64,000 nt of DNA from Burkholderia lata (GCF_902499335.1 NZ_CABVQK010000001.1:496001-560000); one strand, 5' to 3'. Shown: positions 17,003-25,306, counted from the first letter of the stretch. Notes: generated from the letters alone by a model not told the origin. Program-made: numbers and translations.

Positions 17003-17746
17003 ATGTCAGACCGAGTCGTCCTCGTCACCGGCGCCGCGCGCGGGCTCGGCGCCGTCATCGCCGAACGCTTTCATGCGGCCGGCTACCGCGTCGCGCTGGC
17101 CGATATCGCCGCCGACGCCATTCAGGCGCATGCGCGCGAACTCGACCCGAGCGGCGCACGCGCGATCGCGCTGCCGCTCGACGTCACGTCGAAACGCGAT
17201 TTCGAAGCCGCGCGCGATGCGCTCGTCGCGCGCTGGGGCACGATCGACGTGCTCGTGAACAACGCGGGCGCATCGAAAGTCGTGCCCGCGATGGAGATCA
17301 CGGCCGAGCAGTTCGACCAGGTGATCGACGTGAACCTGCGCAGCGTGCTGTTCGGCTGCCAGGTGTTCGGCCAGTACTTCGCGACGCGCGGCGCGGGCCG
17401 TATCGTCAACATCGCGTCGCTCGCCGGACAGAATGGCGGCTCGGCGACGGGCGCGCACTACGCGGCCGCGAAGGGCGGCACGCTGACGCTGACCAAGGTG
17501 TTCGCGCGCGATCTCGCCGCGCAGGGCGTCACCGTCAACGCGATCTCGCCGGGCCCGCTCGACCTGCCGATCGTGTACGAAAGCGTCGCACCGGAGAAGC
17601 TGCGCCAGGTGCTTGCGAGCCTGCCGGGCGGCAAGCTCGGCTCGGCCGGCTTCGTGGCGGATGCCGCCGTGCTGCTCGCGTCGGGCGACGCGCATTTCGC
17701 GAACGGCGCGTGCTGGGACATCAACGGCGGGTTGTACATGCGCTGA
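17003..17746 (+). CDS. iacE: IacE, short-chain dehydrogenase/reductase
   Basis: A 247-residue SDR with the cofactor motif TGAARGLG (residues 9-16), NNAGAS, and the catalytic set Ser in NIASLAG, YAAAK (Tyr-X3-Lys). Asp in ALADIAADAI suggests NAD(H) preference. IacE acts early in auxin degradation on the product of IacA. An alternative start at 16940, overlapping the iacH stop, would add 21 residues that lack SDR character; I prefer 17003 although its ribosome site (AGGG) is weak. Last gene of the iacA operon, convergent with the response regulator. Confidence 0.9.
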   Translation: MSDRVVLVTGAARGLGAVIAERFHAAGYRVALADIAADAIQAHARELDPSGARAIALPLDVTSKRDFEAARDALVARWGTIDVLVNNAGASKVVPAMEITAEQFDQVIDVNLRSVLFGCQVFGQYFATRGAGRIVNIASLAGQNGGSATGAHYAAAKGGTLTLTKVFARDLAAQGVTVNAISPGPLDLPIVYESVAPEKLRQVLASLPGGKLGSAGFVADAAVLLASGDAHFANGACWDINGGLYMR

Positions 17747-17852
17747 GCACGACGGCCTCGCCGCGTCTCCTGCGACGCTCCGGGCCGGTTCACGCCAACG
17801 GCCGCCTATGCGCCGGCCCGCGAACGAACCTCTCCCGACAAGGGAACGTACC

Positions 17853-18485
17853 TTAGCGCGGCGCTTCGCCGTCGTCGCCCCACACGACCATCACGTCGCG
17901 CACGAGCGCGGCGATCGACGTCGCGCCGAGCTTCTCCTTGATGCTCGCGCGATGCACGTCGACGGTCTTCACGCTGATCGACAGATCCGACGCGATCTGC
18001 TTGCTGCCCTTGCCGTCCACCACGCCGCGCAGCACTTCCTTCTCCCGCGCGGTCAGCGCATCGAGTCGCTGGCGCAACTCGCGGTGGCGCTGGCTCACCG
18101 CATGCCGCTGCTGCGCGAGCCGCAGCGCGCGTTGCACGCGCTCGAGCATCTGCTGCGAGTTGTACGGCTTCTCGACGAAATCGATCGCACCGTTCTGCAG
18201 CGCGCGCACAGACATCGGGATATCGCCATGCCCGCTGACGAAGATCACCGGCAGCGTCGCGCCGCGCGCGTTCAGTTCCGCCTGCACGTCGAAGCCGCTC
18301 TTCTCCGGCATCCGCACGTCGAGCACCAGACACGCGGGCAGGTTCACGTCGAAACGCGCGAGAAAATCGGTGGCGTTCGCGAACCCTTCGGACGCGATGC
18401 CGACCGATTCGAGCAGCCACGCGAGCGACGTCCGCATGCCGTTGTCGTCGTCGACGATGTATACGATCGGTGCGGGTGACGTCAT
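17853..18485 (-). CDS. FixJ/NarL-type response regulator of the auxin cluster
   Basis: A 210-residue response regulator. Receiver domain: acidic pocket VDDD (10-13), phospho-acceptor Asp in LVLDVRMPEKSG (about 54), and Lys in VEKPYN. The C-terminal LuxR-type helix-turn-helix has LTAREKEVLRGVVDGKGSKQIA and ISVKTVDVHRASIKEKLG. It is divergent from iacG; the intergenic dyad 18671-18697 is the likely site. The PAS kinase at 11846 is the obvious partner, giving a two-component pair split to both ends of the iacA-E operon. Confidence 0.92.
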   Translation of the reverse strand: MTSPAPIVYIVDDDNGMRTSLAWLLESVGIASEGFANATDFLARFDVNLPACLVLDVRMPEKSGFDVQAELNARGATLPVIFVSGHGDIPMSVRALQNGAIDFVEKPYNSQQMLERVQRALRLAQQRHAVSQRHRELRQRLDALTAREKEVLRGVVDGKGSKQIASDLSISVKTVDVHRASIKEKLGATSIAALVRDVMVVWGDDGEAPR

Positions 18486-18838
18486 CGCGGGTGTCTCGCT
18501 GAATATCGGTATCGGTATCGCACGCGCCGCATACGGGGCCGGTTACCGGCGCGTCGCGCACGTCGTTCGCTGGGGGTGTGCGGCACATCATAACGAGCCG
18601 AAAACCCGCTGAAAACCCCTTCACGGGCGACATGAACGTGCAATCTCGATTTTTTTCGCGCGGTGCGGCGCGCATCTAGGTAGAACCTTTAGATGCGTTG
18701 GCGAGAACGCCATCTCCATCGTCAATCGTGCGAATGGTCGCCGGCATTTTCGCGACGTACGCTTGGGTCATCGTCGGCGATCCGGCGCTGCAGCGGCAGC
18801 GCCACGCGATCGCCGCTTTCGTCCAATCAGGAGCGCCC
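18486..18838. promoter_or_regulatory. Divergent response regulator/iacG control region with dyad 18671-18697
   Basis: No gene seen in this 353-bp gap. It contains CGCATCTA (18671-18678)-N11-TAGATGCG (18690-18697), perfect 8-bp arms; the spacer itself has GGT-AGA-ACC symmetry. The dyad ends 141 bp before the iacG ATG, close to the distance of the similar dyad from iacA. CAGGAGC at about 18829 is the iacG ribosome site. Confidence 0.55.
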
Positions 18839-19384
18839 ATGTCTTCCACGACCGATATCCAGCGACCGGCACGCGTCGAGCCGACCGACGCGCAGAAGGC
18901 CTTTCGGCAAGCGATGGCCCACCTCGGCGCGGCCGTCAACGTGATCACCACCGCCGGGCCACACGGCCGCTGCGGCATCACCGCGAGCGCCGTGTGCTCC
19001 GTCACCGATACGCCGCCGACGCTGCTCGTGTGCCTCAACCGGTCGAGCGCGATGCGTGCGACGTTCGAACGCAACCGCCACGTCTGCATCAACGTGCTGC
19101 CGGCCGAACACGAGCAACTTGCACGGCATTTCGCAGGGCTCACCGACCTGCCGATGGAGCGGCGCTTCGACCTGCCCGTGTGGGATCGCGGCGACCAGGA
19201 CGTGCCCGTGCTGCGCGACGCGCTCGCGAGCCTGCAGGGCACGATCGCTGACATGAAGGAGGTCGGCTCGCATTCGGTGATGTTCATCGAGGCGACGTCG
19301 ATCCGCGTGCGCGACGACGGCGACAGCCTGATCTACTTCAGCCGTGCGTTTCATCGCGTATCGCGCACGGCGTGCGTGCGGTGA
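18839..19384 (+). CDS. iacG: IacG, NAD(P)H:flavin oxidoreductase
   Basis: A 181-residue flavin reductase of the HpaC/ActVB (Flavin_Reduct) family. The fold is seen in FRQAMAHLGAAVNVITTAGP, GITASAVCSVTDTPPTLLVCLNRSS and FERNRHVCINVL, where bound FMN sits. It supplies reduced flavin to IacA. An AGGAGCGCCC site precedes the ATG at 18839; the longer in-frame extension from 18698 overlaps the putative operator and is not credible. Monocistronic, convergent with the next MFS gene. Confidence 0.9.
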   Translation: MSSTTDIQRPARVEPTDAQKAFRQAMAHLGAAVNVITTAGPHGRCGITASAVCSVTDTPPTLLVCLNRSSAMRATFERNRHVCINVLPAEHEQLARHFAGLTDLPMERRFDLPVWDRGDQDVPVLRDALASLQGTIADMKEVGSHSVMFIEATSIRVRDDGDSLIYFSRAFHRVSRTACVR

Positions 19385-19402
19385 ATGGTGTATCGCGCGT
19401 GA

Positions 19403-20671
19403 CTACGCCGCGGCCCGCAACGCGCGCTGCCCGGCCGCGAGCGCGGCGCCTGCGAAAAGCGTCAGCGCCGAATACACGAGCCCGCGCGCAAGCCCCGCGC
19501 TGTCGGACACCCAGCCGATCGCGACCGGCCCGGCGATCTGCCCGAACGCAAAGACCGTCGTGAACGCGCTGATCCCTTTCGCCCAGCCGTCGGGCGGCAG
19601 GTTGTGGCGCACGAAGGCCGTCGTCGATGCAACAGCCGACAGGAACGTCGCACCGAACAGCACGCCCGACGCGAACGCGGCCACCGGATGCACGAACATC
19701 GCCGGCATCAGCGTCGCGATACCGAGCAGCGCGTTGAGCACGGCGAGCGCCTGGCCACCGCGCATCCGGTCGAGCAGCCCCGACCACAGCCGCGCCGACA
19801 CGACGGTCGCGACGCCGAGCATCACGTAGAACGCGGCGACTACCGTACCGCTCATTCCCGCACCGCGCAGCAGCGCGACGATGAACGTCATGTAGCCGAT
19901 ATAGCCGACGCCGAACAGGCCGTAGCCGGCCAGCGCGAGTGCGAAGCGAATGGGGCTCGCGGTCGCGGCCGGCGCCGCACCGTCGCGTGGCGCGGCAGGC
20001 GCCGCATGTACGTGCTCGATGCGGCGCGCGGCCGACACGGCCACCACCGAGAACAGCACGCACGCGAACGCGAGTGCGAACCATGCGGGCTGCCAGCCAT
20101 GGATGCCGTGCGAGAGCGTCGCCGGCACGAGCAGTGACGATGCGACGATGCCCCATCCCGTGCCGCCGTAGTAGAGGCCGAGCAGCAACCTCGCATCGCG
20201 CGGCGACGCCGATGCGAGCCGCGCGGCCAGCACGCCGCCGCTGATGAAGATCAGCGCGCTGCCGACGCCGGTCGCGAGCCGCTGCACGAGCAGCGCGTGC
20301 ATGCCGGACGTGACCCCGCACGCGGCCATCAGCAACGCGGTCAGCACGCACCCGGCCGCCAGCAGCGAGCCTGCTCGCCAGCGGCGCGACAGCAACGGAA
20401 ACGCGAGCGCACCGACCAGGTAGCCGGCCGCGTTCGCCGTGTTCAGCGCGCCGGCCTGCGCGAACGTCCAGCCGAGATCGGCCTTCATCGGCGGCAGCAG
20501 CAGCGCATACGAAAAGCGCGCGAGGCCGAGCGCGATCGCGCTGCCGAGCGACAGGCAGATCGCGAGCCGCCACGCGGCCATGCGATCGGGGTCACGGTCG
20601 GGGTAGGTGCCGGTCGCGCCGGTGTCCGGCCTCGACGGGCCGGCACGCTCCGGTTGCGGCGCTGCGCGCAT
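19403..20671 (-). CDS. MFS transporter, YbfB/YjiJ family
   Basis: A 422-residue membrane carrier of the YbfB/YjiJ MFS family with 12 predicted helices; signs are LGLARFSYALLLPPMKADLGWTFAQAGALNTANAAGYLVGAL in the first two helices and PDGWAKGISAFTTVFAFGQI late in the protein. I start it at 20671 after AAGGAG. Its mRNA would begin with the 68-nt nested hairpin at 20693-20760, just upstream of the ribosome site, which suggests post-transcriptional control. Substrate unknown; it is convergent with iacG and not clearly part of that cluster. Confidence 0.9.
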   Translation of the reverse strand: MRAAPQPERAGPSRPDTGATGTYPDRDPDRMAAWRLAICLSLGSAIALGLARFSYALLLPPMKADLGWTFAQAGALNTANAAGYLVGALAFPLLSRRWRAGSLLAAGCVLTALLMAACGVTSGMHALLVQRLATGVGSALIFISGGVLAARLASASPRDARLLLGLYYGGTGWGIVASSLLVPATLSHGIHGWQPAWFALAFACVLFSVVAVSAARRIEHVHAAPAAPRDGAAPAATASPIRFALALAGYGLFGVGYIGYMTFIVALLRGAGMSGTVVAAFYVMLGVATVVSARLWSGLLDRMRGGQALAVLNALLGIATLMPAMFVHPVAAFASGVLFGATFLSAVASTTAFVRHNLPPDGWAKGISAFTTVFAFGQIAGPVAIGWVSDSAGLARGLVYSALTLFAGAALAAGQRALRAAA

Positions 20672-20692
20672 CGCGTGTCTCCTTGGTCGTTC

Positions 20693-20760
20693 GAAGCCCC
20701 GGCAAGTCGTGACGGCGGAACCGGTGTTCCGCACGCGTCAATCCCGACTGCCGGGGCTTC
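20693..20760 (-). promoter_or_regulatory. Nested 68-nt hairpin in the leader of the MFS gene
   Basis: Outer stem GAAGCCCCGGCA/TGCCGGGGCTTC, extended by AGTCG/CGACT with one bulged base (20693-20709 with 20745-20760). Inner stem TGACG/CGTCA (20710-20714, 20736-20740) and then GCGGAAC-CGGT-GTTCCGC (20715-20732). It ends 21 nt before the start codon at 20671, next to the AAGGAG. No T-run follows, so it is not a simple terminator. Confidence 0.75.
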
Positions 20761-20897
20761 CAATTCTGTCGATCGATCATACTTGAGCCGTCGCGGGCCG
20801 GCATGGGTTGGCGACAGGCGCCCGGCCGCAGCAGCCGGGTCGTCCATGCATCACCCACCGCAAGCCGTCGCGGGAGCACGTCGGCCGCTTGCCCGCG

Positions 20898-21443
20898 CTA
20901 CCCCTGCAATCCCGCCATGAAGGCCGTGAACAACGCGCGTCCCTCGGGCCATTCCGCCAATCCCGCGTCCGTATTCAGATGGCCGCGCGGGCCGAGCAGC
21001 AACGGCGTCGCACCCCGCTCGCTTGCCCATGCAATGCCGCGCCCGGATGGATCGTACCCGTCATCCGAACTGGCGATCGCCAGCACCGGCAAGCCACCGA
21101 AATCGCCGCCCGGCACATCCGCGAACGCACGGGCCGCAACCGGAAAACGCGGGCCGTGAGGATCGGGCACCGCCACGAGCATCGCGCCGCGCACGACCCG
21201 CGCCGACGCCGCACGCCAGTGCGCGAACAGCAGGCAACCCAGCGAATGACAGATCAACACCGGCGGCGTCGCGGCTTGCGCGACCACTTCATCGAGCGCC
21301 GCGATCCAGTCGCGCAGGTCGGGCGCATCCCATGACGCCGGCTCCATGCGCACGGCGCCCGGAAGCGCGGCCTCCCAGTGGCTCTGCCAATGATCCGGTC
21401 CCGAGTTGCCGATCCCCGGCACGATCACGATCGTCTGGTCCAT
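20898..21443 (-). CDS. RBBP9/YdeN-family serine hydrolase
   Basis: A 181-residue alpha/beta hydrolase of the RBBP9/YdeN type. It starts MDQTIVIVPGIGNSGPDHWQSHWE, the family N-terminus; the nucleophile elbow is CHSLGC with Ser about residue 73, Asp is in ASSDDGYDP and the last His in GPRGHLN. These are small esterases of unknown natural substrate. The start at 21443 is supported by GGAGA 5 nt upstream. It is divergent from an Lrp gene across a gap with an inverted repeat, so it is probably that regulator's target. Confidence 0.88.
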   Translation of the reverse strand: MDQTIVIVPGIGNSGPDHWQSHWEAALPGAVRMEPASWDAPDLRDWIAALDEVVAQAATPPVLICHSLGCLLFAHWRAASARVVRGAMLVAVPDPHGPRFPVAARAFADVPGGDFGGLPVLAIASSDDGYDPSGRGIAWASERGATPLLLGPRGHLNTDAGLAEWPEGRALFTAFMAGLQG

Positions 21444-21508
21444 CTCCGTCTCCATGAATAAGCGAGTTCGCAGTCTGGCCTGCCGGAAACCGACCGGGAA
21501 TGGCAAAT

Positions 21509-21536
21509 CATCGGATATTGAGACAATATGCCGATG
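21509..21536. promoter_or_regulatory. Inverted repeat between hydrolase and Lrp genes
   Basis: CATCGGATATT-GAGAC-AATATGCCGATG: arms match except one inserted base. It is centred in the 117-bp divergent gap, a natural operator for the Lrp/AsnC protein. Confidence 0.55.
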
Positions 21537-21560
21537 AATTAACGGAGCAGGAAAGCGGAC

Positions 21561-22016
21561 ATGTCGAACGGAGAGCTCGATCGCCTGGATCTTTCGATCC
21601 TCGAAGCGCTACAGGAAAATGCGCGCACGCCGCTGTCCGAAGTGGGCCGGCGTATCGGCCTGTCGCAGCCCGCCACGTCGGAGCGCGTCAAGCGGCTGGA
21701 AGAGCGCGGCATCATCGCGGGCTACGGCGCACGGATCGACCCGGCCGCGCTGGGGTTGGGGATGATGGCCATCATCCGGCTGAAGACGACGCACGAACAC
21801 ATCAAGCCTGCGCTGCGCGCGTTCGCCGAGATGCCGCACGTCATCGAGGTCCACCGGATGACCGGCGAGGATTGCTTCCTGCTGAAGGTCCTGGTGCCGA
21901 CACCGGGACAACTGGAAACCATCATCGATGCGATCGCGCGCTTCGGTGCGGTCACGACGTCACTGGTGCTCCGGTCCGAGCCGACCAAACCGCTCGGCAA
22001 GGCGCTGCTCGGTTGA
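21561..22016 (+). CDS. Lrp/AsnC family transcriptional regulator
   Basis: A 151-residue Lrp-type regulator: helix-turn-helix in residues 5-60 (LDRLDLSILEALQENARTPL, then LSQPATSERVKRLEERGII) and a RAM/ligand domain (about 65-145) including VHRMTGEDCFLLKV. GGAGCAGGAAAG precedes the ATG. Likely autoregulated and controlling the divergent hydrolase. Confidence 0.92.
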   Translation: MSNGELDRLDLSILEALQENARTPLSEVGRRIGLSQPATSERVKRLEERGIIAGYGARIDPAALGLGMMAIIRLKTTHEHIKPALRAFAEMPHVIEVHRMTGEDCFLLKVLVPTPGQLETIIDAIARFGAVTTSLVLRSEPTKPLGKALLG

Positions 22017-22413
22017 CACGGGCGTCAGGCCGCTGACGCGCTACCGATGACCGACGACGCGTCCGCGCGCATGCACGCTTGCTCGCCGCGAACGACATCA
22101 CTCGCGGCAATCTCGGCGATTGAATTCCCGATGAAAAATCGCCGAGTGCAATGCGTCGATTCCAATTCCTGTCATTGAAAAAATGACATCGAATTCGTCA
22201 TCCTCTTTATCCGTGTTTTACGGCACGCGATCCGCAAATCCCCCATGTTTAGCACGCCTCGGCTAAAAACCTTGCAACGCATTGCATTCGTAAATTCCTC
22301 AGACTAATATCAACGCCACTCGTCGCGCATTCATGAAATGCGTGATGAGGAGTGGCAATTTTTTAGCCGCACTTTCATGTTGAAACACTCATGTTCACCA
22401 CAGGAGAATTGAC
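22017..22413 (+). promoter_or_regulatory. Structured low-GC leader region of the small-peptide gene
   Basis: A 397-bp gene-free stretch, clearly more AT-rich than its neighbours. Hairpins: GCGTCAG/CTGACGC (22022-22039, after the Lrp stop), CTCGGCGAT/ATCGCCGAG (22112-22120 with 22138-22146), TGTCATT-GAAAA-AATGACA (22170-22188). A promoter follows: TTGCAT (22282-22287), 17 bp, TAATAT (22305-22310). Almost at the predicted transcript start is a hairpin with outer GCCACTC/GAGTGGC (22315-22321, 22350-22356) and inner CGCATT/AATGCG, then AATTTTTT (22357-22364). AGGAGA before 22414 is the ribosome site. The promoter-terminator-gene order suggests attenuation. Confidence 0.7.
22315..22364 (+). terminator. 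Terminator-like hairpin between promoter and peptide gene
   Basis: Stem GCCACTC/GAGTGGC with an inner CGCATT/AATGCG stem and a T-run of six. It lies about 50 nt before the peptide start codon and just after the predicted transcription start, so it could end most transcripts early. Confidence 0.6.
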
Positions 22414-22536
22414 ATGCAGGACACCCAGCAGATCGAATTGCTTGACTGGATGCAGGAAGACACGCACCCCGAGGCCGTCGACATGATGGTCGAGGACGCC
22501 GTGGTGCCGTTCGGCACCGCGCTCTGGCCGGTCTGA
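22414..22536 (+). CDS. 40-residue acidic peptide, putative RiPP-like precursor
   Basis: A 40-codon gene with a strong AGGAGA site 7 nt before its ATG. The product starts MQDTQQIELLDWMQEDTH and ends VVPFGTALWPV. It has nine acidic residues, one His and no Lys or Arg, and a hydrophobic, aromatic C-terminus behind an acidic leader-like part, the layout of ribosomal-peptide precursors. It lies 58 bp before the M29-like gene, with the same orientation and no terminator between, so both are on one transcript. I do not recognise the family. Alternative: a leader peptide controlling the downstream gene. Confidence 0.6.
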   Translation: MQDTQQIELLDWMQEDTHPEAVDMMVEDAVVPFGTALWPV

Positions 22537-22594
22537 GCGGGCCACCCGTTCTCGCGGAAGGGCCGCGGCCCTTCCGCTGCTTCCGGAGACACGC

Positions 22595-23548
22595 ATGCTG
22601 AACCTGCACCGCGCGCTGGGCTTCCACCCCGCGCTGCGCGACAAGCTGGCGCGCGGCGAGTCGGGAAAACTGCTGGTCGGCCATGACACCCGCAACCGCG
22701 ACATCGCGTTGCGCGCGTTTTCCGCCCTGCCCGATTCGCTCGACGCGACCACACTCTGCCTCGAAAGCACCCCGCCCGCCGACATTGCTGCCGCGCTCGA
22801 TCGCGCCGATCTGTTCGTGCTGCTGTACGACTCGTCGTGCCTGCCGACACCGTCGCCAAGCGGGCCGCCGTTCCTCGCCGCGATTCGCCCCGCGATCGTC
22901 GAGCACTGGAGCAAGTCGGTACTGTTCAAGGATTACGGGCCACACCTCGACGAGGCGTTCGCCGAATCGCTCGACGACATCGCGGCACGCAACGGCCGGC
23001 TGATCGACGCGGCCGCGCACGCATCGCAGATCCGCTTCATCGACGAAGCCGGCAACACGCTGACGGGCTCGCTCGCGCCGGACCAGAAATGGACGAGCGT
23101 GGATGGAATGGGCAACCTCGACGTCGTGCCCGGCGAGATCGCGACGCACGTCACCGATCTCAACGGCTCGATCGTCTTCAGCGGCACGTTTCTCGGCACC
23201 GTGCCGTTCGCGATCAAGTACAAGGTGGCCGAGCGGCTCGCCACGCTGCATGTCGAGAACAGCATGATCGTCGGTTTCGATACCGACGATGAGGGCTTCC
23301 GGCGCGATTTCTCGACCTATCTCGACCGGCATGCGAACCACCGGCGGATCGAGGAATTCGGCATCGGCACGAACCTCGGGATTCGCGGGCTGTACGGCCG
23401 CAACGCCGGGTTCGAGGAACGTCATCCGGGCCTGCACCTCGGGCTCGGCGGCGGCGAAAACGGCAGCCACCATCTCGACCTGATCTTCGCGCGCGGCACG
23501 CTCGCGCTCGACGACCGGGTCGTGTTCGACGGCGCGTTCGCCGTCTGA
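22595..23548 (+). CDS. M29 aminopeptidase-like metalloprotein
   Basis: A 317-residue protein whose C-terminal half resembles the thermophilic-metallopeptidase (M29)/NicX superfamily: IEEFGIGTNLG (Glu ligand, about 248-258), HPGLHLGLGGG (about 275-285) and HHLDLIF (about 290-296) supply the Glu/His/Asp metal set. M29 enzymes are usually ~400 residues, so this is a short form. CGGAGA precedes the ATG. It follows the 40-residue peptide gene, so it may trim or modify that peptide (inference). It could also be a dioxygenase-like relative, since the NicX group shares the fold and ligands. Confidence 0.65.
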   Translation: MLNLHRALGFHPALRDKLARGESGKLLVGHDTRNRDIALRAFSALPDSLDATTLCLESTPPADIAAALDRADLFVLLYDSSCLPTPSPSGPPFLAAIRPAIVEHWSKSVLFKDYGPHLDEAFAESLDDIAARNGRLIDAAAHASQIRFIDEAGNTLTGSLAPDQKWTSVDGMGNLDVVPGEIATHVTDLNGSIVFSGTFLGTVPFAIKYKVAERLATLHVENSMIVGFDTDDEGFRRDFSTYLDRHANHRRIEEFGIGTNLGIRGLYGRNAGFEERHPGLHLGLGGGENGSHHLDLIFARGTLALDDRVVFDGAFAV

Positions 23549-23564
23549 CGAAGCGGCTGCGTGC

Positions 23565-24074
23565 TCAGGCCTCGGCGGCCCCCGTGTCGCCGAGCCACTT
23601 GACCATCACGAGGCTATCGACGAAACCGAGCCGCGCGTGACGGTACGCACGCGGCAGGCGCCCGACGATTTCAAAACCCAGCTTCTGCCACAGCGCGACC
23701 GCCACCTCGTTCGTCGACACCACCGAGTTGAACTGCATCGCGAGGAAGCCACGCTCGCGCGCGACCTGCTGCGAGTGCTCGCACATCAGGCGCGCGACGC
23801 CACGGCCGCGTGCGGCCTCGCTCACCATGTAGCCGCAGTTGCTCACGTGATTGCCGGGCCCAGCCGCGTTCGCCTTCAGGTAGTACGAACCGAGTACGAC
23901 GCCATCCTCTTCGGCGATCCACGTGCACAGCGGCGCAGCGAGCCACAGGGCGCGCGCCGCTTCCTGCGTCGGCGCCGGATCGAATGCATAGGTTTCCTGA
24001 GCAGCGACGATCGCGCGGTAGGTCGGCCAGAAGCGCGGGAAATCGTCGTCGGTCATCGGGCGAATCGTGATCAT
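23565..24074 (-). CDS. GNAT family N-acetyltransferase
   Basis: A 169-residue GNAT protein. The acetyl-CoA-binding motif A is CGYMVSEAARGRGVARLMCE (V-x5-RGRG-A), followed by the motif B helix NSVVSTNEVAVALWQKLGFEIVG. Start ITIRPMTDDDFPRFW is typical of the family. The substrate is unknown. Convergent with the M29-like gene, ending 16 bp from it, so not co-transcribed. Confidence 0.9.
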   Translation of the reverse strand: MITIRPMTDDDFPRFWPTYRAIVAAQETYAFDPAPTQEAARALWLAAPLCTWIAEEDGVVLGSYYLKANAAGPGNHVSNCGYMVSEAARGRGVARLMCEHSQQVARERGFLAMQFNSVVSTNEVAVALWQKLGFEIVGRLPRAYRHARLGFVDSLVMVKWLGDTGAAEA

Positions 24075-24129
24075 GCGGAGTCTCTCGTGATTGGAATGTC
24101 GGCAGGAAAGCCAGTGATCGTACCGTGAT

Positions 24130-25161
24130 TCAGGAACGGCCGCTGTCCCGTTGCGCCGCGCTGCGATACGCGCCCGGCGGCACGCCGTACCAGCGCTTGA
24201 ACGCCTGCGAGAAACTCGACAGGTCGCTGAAGCCGAGCCGCTCGGCCACTTCCGCGAGCGACAGGCGCGCGTCGCCGAGCAACGTCTCGGCCATCGCGCC
24301 GCGCGCCTGCGCGAGCAGCGTGCGGAACGTCGTGCCCTCTTCCTGCAGCCGGCGCTTGAGCGTGCGCGGGCTCGTGTTCATCAGCCGCGCCATGTCTTCC
24401 AGCGAGAACGGCGCGGGGCCAGGTGTCGCGGTCAGGTACTGGCGCACCATCTCCGACGTGCCCACGCGCGCGCGCCGCGCTTCGAGCAACTGGCCGCACA
24501 TCTGCTCGCACATCGACACCGTCAGCGGATTCGCGTGCGGCAGCAGCCGGTCGAGAAACACGCGGTCGAATGCGAGGCTGTTCGCGCGCGCCGAGAACGC
24601 GGGCTCGATGCCGGCGATGCGCGGCACCGCCATGCTCGGCGTGCGCGCCGCCTGCACCGTGAAGCGCGACAACGCGAATGCGTCATCGCCAATTTCCTGC
24701 AGCAGCACGGCCGCGGCCGTCATGTCCCGCTCGACGAGGAACCGGCTCAGCGGGCCATCGAGTTCCGGCGCGCCGAAACCGAGCACGCACGTCCCGTCTT
24801 CCTCGCGGTACGTGATCACCGTGAACGCATAGGTGAGCGGCAGGAATCGCAGCGCCAGCGCGAGCGCGTCGCGCGCGGTCGCGCTCGCGATCAGCCCGTA
24901 GCCCCACACCCCGTACGCGGAAAAGTGATAGCGCTGGCCGACCTCGAACCCTAGGCCCGGCGCGCGCCCGAGCGCGCGCAGCAGGTTGCCGGTCAGCCGC
25001 AGCTCCTGCGCGGCCGTCACCTCGACTTTCGGATCGTCGAGCTGCGCGTCCGCGAGCCCCGTGCCGGCCAGCAGCGTCGTGTGCGGCACGCCGCGTTCGT
25101 CGCCGAAATCGACCAGCAGCCGGGCGCTGGCCGGACTCCGGGTGAAATCCCAGAAGCTCAT
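24130..25161 (-). CDS. AraC family regulator (OruR-like)
   Basis: A 343-residue AraC regulator with an Arabinose_bd N-terminal domain (as in OruR/VirF-like proteins) and a C-terminal double [23 protein letters not shown] and [32 protein letters not shown]. The start at 25161 ([10 protein letters not shown]) is chosen by family pattern; the extension to 25224 is unlikely. It is divergent from the GMC dehydrogenase/BVMO operon; regulators of this subfamily control alkane and alcohol oxidation genes, so it probably activates that operon. Confidence 0.9.
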   Translation of the reverse strand: MSFWDFTRSPASARLLVDFGDERGVPHTTLLAGTGLADAQLDDPKVEVTAAQELRLTGNLLRALGRAPGLGFEVGQRYHFSAYGVWGYGLIASATARDALALALRFLPLTYAFTVITYREEDGTCVLGFGAPELDGPLSRFLVERDMTAAAVLLQEIGDDAFALSRFTVQAARTPSMAVPRIAGIEPAFSARANSLAFDRVFLDRLLPHANPLTVSMCEQMCGQLLEARRARVGTSEMVRQYLTATPGPAPFSLEDMARLMNTSPRTLKRRLQEEGTTFRTLLAQARGAMAETLLGDARLSLAEVAERLGFSDLSSFSQAFKRWYGVPPGAYRSAAQRDSGRS

Positions 25162-25306
25162 GCGGAGAAACCCTCGAAGCGCCGATTTGGCCCAAATACT
25201 AAAACAATTGTCCCGAAGCAGCATTGGTGTTTTCCCATGCGGCCAGCACCATCGACGTCATCCAGTCGTCATCCGAACGACGCCATCGCCCTCCTGAGGA
25301 GACACC

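Noticed and set aside
22414..22536. PqqA-type or lasso precursor identity for the 40-residue peptide
   Set aside because: No ExxxY motif and no PQQ, lasso or lanthipeptide enzymes nearby.
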